From NCBI GenBank assembly GCA_036852015.1, contig JAANDG010000012.1, forward strand, positions 248,001 through 312,000: a DNA stretch of 64,000 nt, given 5' to 3'. The notes under the pieces are model-generated. The model made no database searches. It was not told the origin of the DNA and saw only the letters and a program-made list of their open reading frames with translations. Source of the DNA: Pelodera strongyloides (lineage: Eukaryota; Nematoda; Chromadorea; Rhabditida; Rhabditidae). Shown here in pieces: positions 59,201 to 64,000 of the stretch; position 1 is the stretch's first letter, and the number at the start of each line of letters is the position of its first letter. The position numbers were made by a program, and so were the translations under genes.

Positions 59201-62200
59201 TGACAAATAAACGTATGCATGTAGGATGTAGAATCCAGGGTTTCGTTTTGTTTTCTCGTGCTTTCGTTATTCTAGTTTTTTCCCAAGAATGTCGTACAAT
59301 TTTGACTTTTCAATATTCATGTTGCAGAACTTTCCGCGATGATATCCGTCCTCAACTACTGCAACTTGTCCAAAAGACATTTGCATGTGACGAGCGAACT
59401 GCGGAGAAGGTGATGCGGGAGTTGAGCATGTGCGCTCAGCAGAAACACTTGGTAGGTGGATTTGGTGTTGGTTTGGGCTAAGGATTTAGACTTTGATATA
59501 CCTCACCTTATTGTTCGACACCTGGAGGATTTGTCTTGACTAGCTTATGGCGAATCGTTCCTTTTACGTGGATTGTTATCAGTGATGGTTCGGTTATCGT
59601 TATAGTAGTGATGGCTATTGAGAAAAGACACAAAATGTTGAGCAAAATAAACACAGGGTCTTGCGGAAGTGCATATTGAACATGAGTGAACTTGTTTGGT
59701 TCATGCACGTGTGCGTTAGAAAGGTTCGTGTCTCTTAAATAACTAACAAACTAACACAATTTGTTTTACAGATGACCGTGTTTCGGCTTGGTGAGAAGGG
59801 CAAACACGATGTTGACTACGCTATTCTGACTGCTCTGTTGAAAGTGGGTTGTTGCTTTTAGTTTATTTTGTATATATGTTCTTTTTTTCCGTGCGGTTTA
59901 CTGAATATCTGTGTTCAAATGTTTTCAACATTGAGTAGTTAGGTTCCTAGTTCCTACCATACTTTGTAAATCTTATCGTTCCCTATTGTAAGTAATAGGG
60001 AGAGATAATATTCTCGAAAAACTAAGCCCTTGAAAATCCCTACGATGATGTTTGTTATGATTCGGATAAGCTGATATGTATCTACTATCTACTGTCGTTT
60101 TCCTTTTAGGGTCAAAATCTGTCGGCGGCCGATCAGCTCGCATTGGCGTTGGCTTGGAACCGTGTGGATATTGCGAGGAGTGACATCTTCGGCACGGAAC
60201 AGGTACACGTGGATCCACATTCGCATCACGGGGAGGTGAATTCTTACGGCGACGCACGGTTATGCTGTTCGTGTGTGCTGGGTTGTGTAGTTTGTAGTCT
60301 GTAGTATGAGGCTGCACTATGAAGTGGTCCTACATCTAACAACTGGTGGATACTATACACTAACAAGTAGTTTATTGTGGTGATAACGTTTAGCTGTGGT
60401 ACTGTGGTAGTATAGGCAAGGGGGTGTTGGGAGAACCATTTGCTCAGGGAATTTGTATTGCCTTTCCATTTCACATTTGACCAGTTCCCATATCCCCTAA
60501 CGGAAACAGTTTGTTTGCGATGTGGGGTGTGCCGTCCACTATCACTTTAATGTTCTATGTCTTATCCATAGTTGTGTGTTCAGACTTGGTCGCAAGCTTC
60601 ATTGCATAATGCAATGATGGAAGCGTTGATCCACGACAGGGTGGACTTTGTTCGTCTGCTGCTAGAGAATGGTGTCAGCATGCAACGATTCCTTACCATT
60701 GGAAGGCTCGAGGAGTTGTTTAATACAGTAAGTCGGATATTTTGCCCTACATATAAGTCTTATACTTTACGTTTTCATATTTAATTTAATGTATCATGTA
60801 CTGCAAGCGAGCCTACTGTATGTTTAATTCCGTAAGTCTGATGGTGTGAATTTACATATTATAATCACTGATTTTGTTATTTCCCTTTCAGGACAAGGGT
60901 CCACCGAACACACTCTACTACATCGTGCGCGACGTGGTCAAGATCAAGACGGGTTACCATTATAAGTGAGATTTAAGTCTTTTTTCGTTAATTCCGGAAA
61001 TTCCGTCTTTATTTGTGTACCTTTCCCTCTCAAAATCTCTGGCGTCCAGCTCATGAAGTTAATAGTGAACTGCTAATTCAGTTAGTGAAGTAAGTGAAGC
61101 GCTGAATCTGCATCTGAATAGCCATTTTGTTTTGGTTAAAATACTACGTACTGCACTAAGAACTACGAACTCTGTGCTAAGAACTGTGTACATGCCTGGA
61201 GTCGAGTACATATAGTTTATCTCCACTCCGCTTTCCTTTCCAGGCTTCCCCACATTGGAATGGCAATTGAAAAGTTGATGGGAAACGCGTATCAATCCCA
61301 CTACACGACCACCGAGTTCCGACAGAAGTACGCGGCGTTCATGAAGAAGTTTAAGGTGAGAATGTTGAATGTTCAAGTTGAAATTACAGGTTTTTTTTGG
61401 AAAACAACGTTTGCTAATACTGAAAGACTAGTGTTACTCATTATTCTTACTCGTTGAACACCATTGACCAAATAATATTGAAACTTGGGTTGGGTTTAAA
61501 AAAAGGGACGTTTAATTGGTTTATTCTCGATTCTTGTTCTTCAGTGATGAAGAGTTGATACGGGAGTTATGTGACTAGTATTTTTATGTGCTAACCTCTT
61601 AATAATAAGCCTTTGCAGTCGGCACGGCTAGCTTCCACCGTGGCTGCGGGCAAGTCTTCGCGGGTCGGTAGCACGATCTTGTCACGGCAGAATACGGAAC
61701 CGGTGCTCAACTTGCAGGTAGAGATTTTGTTAATCGTTATTAGGCAAATGTACCTGGATAGTTCATAGTTTGTCAATATGTTTGGTGCAAGTATCTAATG
61801 TTTCCTGTAAATCTTATTGTAATACCCACGGTTCCTTGTTTATGATGGTGTCTTTACTGCATCACATCTTAGGGTACCTTTTGGCTTTCGAGTTGCTAGA
61901 TTTTATTTTAAGATCTTTCCAATGTGAACTTTTCGACTCGGTGAACCAATAACTATTATTATTATTTTATGAGCAGTTTCCATAGCTATCGTACTCAAAG
62001 TTGTTTTCACAAGCATATAATTGTTGGTATCGCCGTGCTTTGTTTATGTTTCAAATAAGTTTTATATACATGCTTGTTCAAGGTGGTTAATTATTGTTTA
62101 GTGTAATTCTCCCCAGTGTATTATCCTATTGTTATTAACCGTATTGCTACCACACACATTTTTTTGTAATATCGACTAGTGTAGTGGATGGGGCTTGTGA

Positions 62201-64000
62201 CTTCTAAAAGAATGGTCGCTGGTTCGAATCCCCCCTGCGAAATAATTATGGTGGTATGTGTTCAGGGCCTGGGAGCTGGTGACACCGTGCATAGTGAACA
62301 TATGATGCCAGCACCTGCGTTGTCTGGTAGCCGCGCCCTGTCAAATCATATCCTGTGGAGGAGTGCGTTCAGGAATGTGAGTTTATATTTCTTTTTAATT
62401 CGAAGTATTGGTAAGACGGAATCGCGCGCGGTAAGGAAATGTATACATACGTGGTGCGCGGGCAACAGATGTGAAGGTTTCATCGTTTCTATAGTTAGCT
62501 GTACCTTTTCTTTTAAGGTCGTTAGTTAAGGCCTCCTTTATGGGATAATACCAATTAATTCAGGATCTTTTAGATCAATTAGTAATTAGTATGTTCGGTG
62601 ACGTGATCATAGCTTATTTTTAGAGGTTATTTATTTTTTCTTCTATTTTTTTTCCAGCTGAACAGTCTTGCGATGCGTCCTCCAAATCTCACCGAGAGCA
62701 AGGAGATGATATTCGATGATGAGGGTGAGTTTTAGTGGGGTTGAATGTGTTCCTGTTTTCTCTTTGTTTATTCTGATATGAATCTAATGGAGCAGTGGAC
62801 CAACCAGGAGAATTTGCATATTGGTTATGGTCTCGGGAGATTATGCTTACTGATATTCATGCTCTATTGGCTTTTTTCGCCTAATGCACACGCAAACACA
62901 TACGCCGCCTTAAAGTGCTAGTGGTCCAGATGAATTTTTGCTCTGTTATTAGATCCATCGTTTAGAAATGTCGACTTCGGGCTCGTCGTCTGAGAATCGA
63001 ATGTCGGAGTTTGAGTTCCGCTACCCTTTCTCGGAGCTCTTCCTGTGGGCCGTGCTCACAAAGAGACAGGAGATGGCACTGTGCATGTGGCAACATGGAG
63101 AGGAGGCATTGGCTAAGGTAGTACGGTTACATCAATTTCGGTAGTCACTTAATCTCTAATGTGCTGATATGTCGTGTAGTGTGCAGTAATCGAATGTACG
63201 TTCTTGATATTGCTGGCATTTTGCAGTTTAATATAAATTACAGTAAGTCTGCTGCCGTTCTATAGTTTATTAGTAAATCGTAATACAGTAATATAATGTA
63301 CGTTGTTGATATTGCTGGTGTTTTGCAGTATAATATAAATTTAAGTATATTGCCGTTCTATATTTAGTAGTAAGTCGTAATATAAATTAGAATGAGAAGT
63401 CCGTGGTGTACTTCGTTTACCAGCCTCTTGCATGTCTTGCTACTTGCTATTCTAAGAAGTTTGTTGTTGGTCTTCTTTTGGGCCTCTAACATGTATTTGT
63501 GTTTCTTAACGTTCGAATTCTTGTATCAAATTTCATTCAGTCACTGGTCGCTTGTCGTTTGTACAAGAGTTTGGCGAAAGAGGCAGCGGAAGACTATTTG
63601 GAAGTGGAGATCTGTGAGGAGCTGAGGAAATATGCAGAGTGAGTTGGTGTATCTAATTTATGTTTTTGTATATACCATTATACCATAGCTTTTTAGTTCC
63701 TTTGATCCGTGTGAGGTTCAGTTCCCTTTCATACTCAGTTTTGCTTTAAATGAATAATTTATTCCAAGGGTTACTTTTGTGTAGTTCTTGGGTGTCGAAT
63801 CAGTGATGCCGCTTTCCGATATTGTGACTGACATATGGTAAGGTTTGGTGCCATGAAAATCGCCGGATTTCGACATCCTATCTAACGTGTGCCTGTCAAA
63901 TCGTGGCATTTGATCCTGTCATTTACTCTTGATATTCTTGATATTCTTGATGCTTCTAGGGAATTCCGTCTTCTCTCACTGGAGCTCCTTGATCACTGCT
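44229..64000 (+). CDS. TRPM-family cation channel, N-terminal part (continues past the window)
   Basis: TRPM channels are tetrameric cation channels with a large cytoplasmic N-terminus of four homology regions (MHR). Exons: 44229-44300, 44562-44612, 47793-47940, 48195-48334, 48513-48657, 49270-49365, 51553-51692, 53910-54032, 54295-54380, 54637-54790, 55367-55490, 55760-55904, 56239-56366, 56934-57022, 57186-57295, 57708-57860, 58995-59084, 59328-59451, 59772-59843, 60110-60202, 60584-60727, 60892-60965, 61244-61355, 61619-61717, 62266-62376, 62658-62724, 62966-63117, 63541-63638, 63960->64000. All phases close (about 1060 residues). The first six exons encode nonconserved Gly/Ser/Asp-rich sequence. 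Conserved sequence starts with [20 protein letters not shown] and CGCGRL, then [55 protein letters not shown] and [20 protein letters not shown]. The pore is outside the window. The start is inferred. Nematode TRPM genes include gon-2, gtl-1, gtl-2 and ced-11; I cannot say which this is. Confidence 0.92.
45105..45267. mobile_element. TTAA-type palindromic MITE, subfamily A (copy 1)
   Basis: A 163-base near-perfect palindrome starts AGCGAAATACTAGCC and ends GGCTAGCATTTCGCT, flanked by TTAA at 45101-45104 and 45268-45271. It lies in a TRPM intron and is closely related to the copy at 49012-49174. Confidence 0.95.
46082..46160 (-). repeat. tRNA-derived sequence (pseudo-tRNA or SINE head)
   Basis: The minus strand carries an A box (TAGCGTAGTGG) and a B box (GGTTCGATTCC) at tRNA spacing. 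The acceptor ends do not pair, so a functional tRNA is unlikely. Confidence 0.6.
46427..46619. repeat. Perfect tandem duplication, 96-base unit, two copies
   Basis: The unit begins AACATCAAACTGCTGATTAA at 46427 and again at 46523; the two copies appear identical along their length. It lies in a TRPM intron, just upstream of the tRNA-Tyr gene. Confidence 0.95.
46735..46817 (+). tRNA. tRNA-Tyr (GTA) with a 10-base intron
   Basis: Acceptor CCAGCCA pairs with TGGCTGG plus an A discriminator. The A box is TAGCTCAGTTGG and the B box is GGTTCGAATCC. Anticodon GTA is at 46768-46770, and a 10-base intron (46772-46781) follows the base after the anticodon, the standard position. The mature length is 73. 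It lies in the TRPM intron 44613-47792 on the same strand. Confidence 0.95.
49012..49174. mobile_element. TTAA-type palindromic MITE, subfamily A (copy 2)
   Basis: A 163-base palindrome starts AGCGAAATGCCAGCC and ends GGCTGGCATTTCGCT, flanked by TTAA at 49008-49011 and 49175-49178. The arms are almost fully complementary. It lies in a TRPM intron. Confidence 0.96.
50535..50698. mobile_element. TTAA-type MITE, subfamily B
   Basis: The ends AGCGAAATATTGGTCGG and CCGACTGGTACTTCGCT are flanked by TTAA (50531-50534 and 50699-50702). The inner arms share TTTTTGAAACATATCG. The same subfamily as 27856 and 52488. Confidence 0.92.
51740..51854. mobile_element. Short TTAA-type element (AGCGGTAAAAC end)
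   Basis: The left end AGCGGTAAAACATCCGGTTT follows TTAA (51736-51739). The right end AAACAGGATGTTATTTCGCT is its imperfect complement. The right flank is no longer TTAA. At 115 bases it may be an internally deleted copy. Confidence 0.7.
52488..52650. mobile_element. TTAA-type MITE, subfamily B, right end truncated
   Basis: The left end AGCGAAATACCGGTCGG follows TTAA (52484-52487). The matching right arm is visible to about 52650 (CGATGCGTTTCAA), where the similarity stops before the terminal repeat. Confidence 0.8.
57879..58794. mobile_element. Large TTAA-type element containing duplicated tRNA-like units
   Basis: The left end AGCGAAATACCACCCGG and right end CCGGTAATTCGCT match subfamily B. 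The right flank is TTAA (58795-58798); the left is CTAA. The 916-base interior holds a tandem duplication (58251-58461 and 58549-58760), each copy with a tRNA-like segment. It lies in the TRPM intron 57861-58994. Confidence 0.75.
58251..58760 (+). repeat. Direct repeat of about 211 bases, 298-base period, with tRNA-like core
   Basis: Copy 1 (58251-58461) and copy 2 (58549-58760) are nearly identical. Both run from GTAAGTCGGGTAGATGCGCC to GAGCCATGAGGGCTAAG. Each carries a tRNA-like segment (58343-58412 and 58641-58710) with A box TAGCTCAACCGG and B box GGTTCGAATCT. The loop would read TAGCCAT with A instead of T before the anticodon position, and the T-stem has mismatches, so these are tRNA-derived, not functional tRNAs. 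Confidence 0.85.
62174..62240 (+). repeat. tRNA-like sequence in a TRPM intron
   Basis: A-box-like TAGTGTAGTGG and B box GGTTCGAATCC are present at tRNA spacing, immediately upstream of the TRPM exon starting at 62266. No complete acceptor stem is seen, so it is probably a SINE head or pseudo-tRNA. Confidence 0.55.

Overview
The window is about 64 kb of animal nuclear DNA, most likely from a nematode. The evidence is a run of seven TTAGGC units (the nematode telomere repeat) at 11079-11120, short exons with TTTCAG-type acceptors, and acceptor-like AG sites only 5-14 bases upstream of several start codons, as expected for spliced-leader addition. I cannot name the species. All five recognisable genes and one unrecognised gene lie on the + strand. 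Exon models were built by eye from protein similarity and splice sites, and the reading phase closes across every junction I list.

Layout: (1) <871-13419 is the 3' part of a diphosphoinositol pentakisphosphate kinase gene (PPIP5K/VIP1), covering its histidine-acid-phosphatase-like domain; a tRNA-Asn gene lies antisense in one intron. (2) 15664-23478 is a complete Nopp140/NOLC1-like nucleolar phosphoprotein with a large Ser/Asp-Lys/Pro repeat region. (3) 24176-25615 is NHP2, a core H/ACA snoRNP protein. (4) 26514-31973 is an unrecognised lysine/histidine-rich protein with an N-terminal membrane segment, split into 14 very small exons. (5) 34291-38693 is an E2F-family transcription factor. (6) 44229->64000 is the N-terminal cytoplasmic half of a TRPM-family cation channel, which leaves the window before its membrane domain; one of its introns holds an intron-containing tRNA-Tyr gene.

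Functional links: Nopp140 is a known chaperone of H/ACA snoRNPs and NHP2 is one of their core proteins, so adjacent genes (2) and (3) act in one pathway. The other genes show no evident common pathway.

Between and inside the genes is a dense set of mobile elements and repeats. The most striking is a series of palindromic (foldback) elements flanked by TTAA and starting AGCG/AGGG/AGGA. One sits inside a LINE reverse-transcriptase remnant with a clean TTAA duplication, and two near-identical copies differ by changes that occur on both arms together. There is also a 1.5 kb foldback carrying a tRNA-like sequence in each arm, a candidate solo LTR, tRNA-derived SINE-like sequences, several tandem repeats and many GA tracts. 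The PPIP5K and TRPM genes are cut by the window edges.
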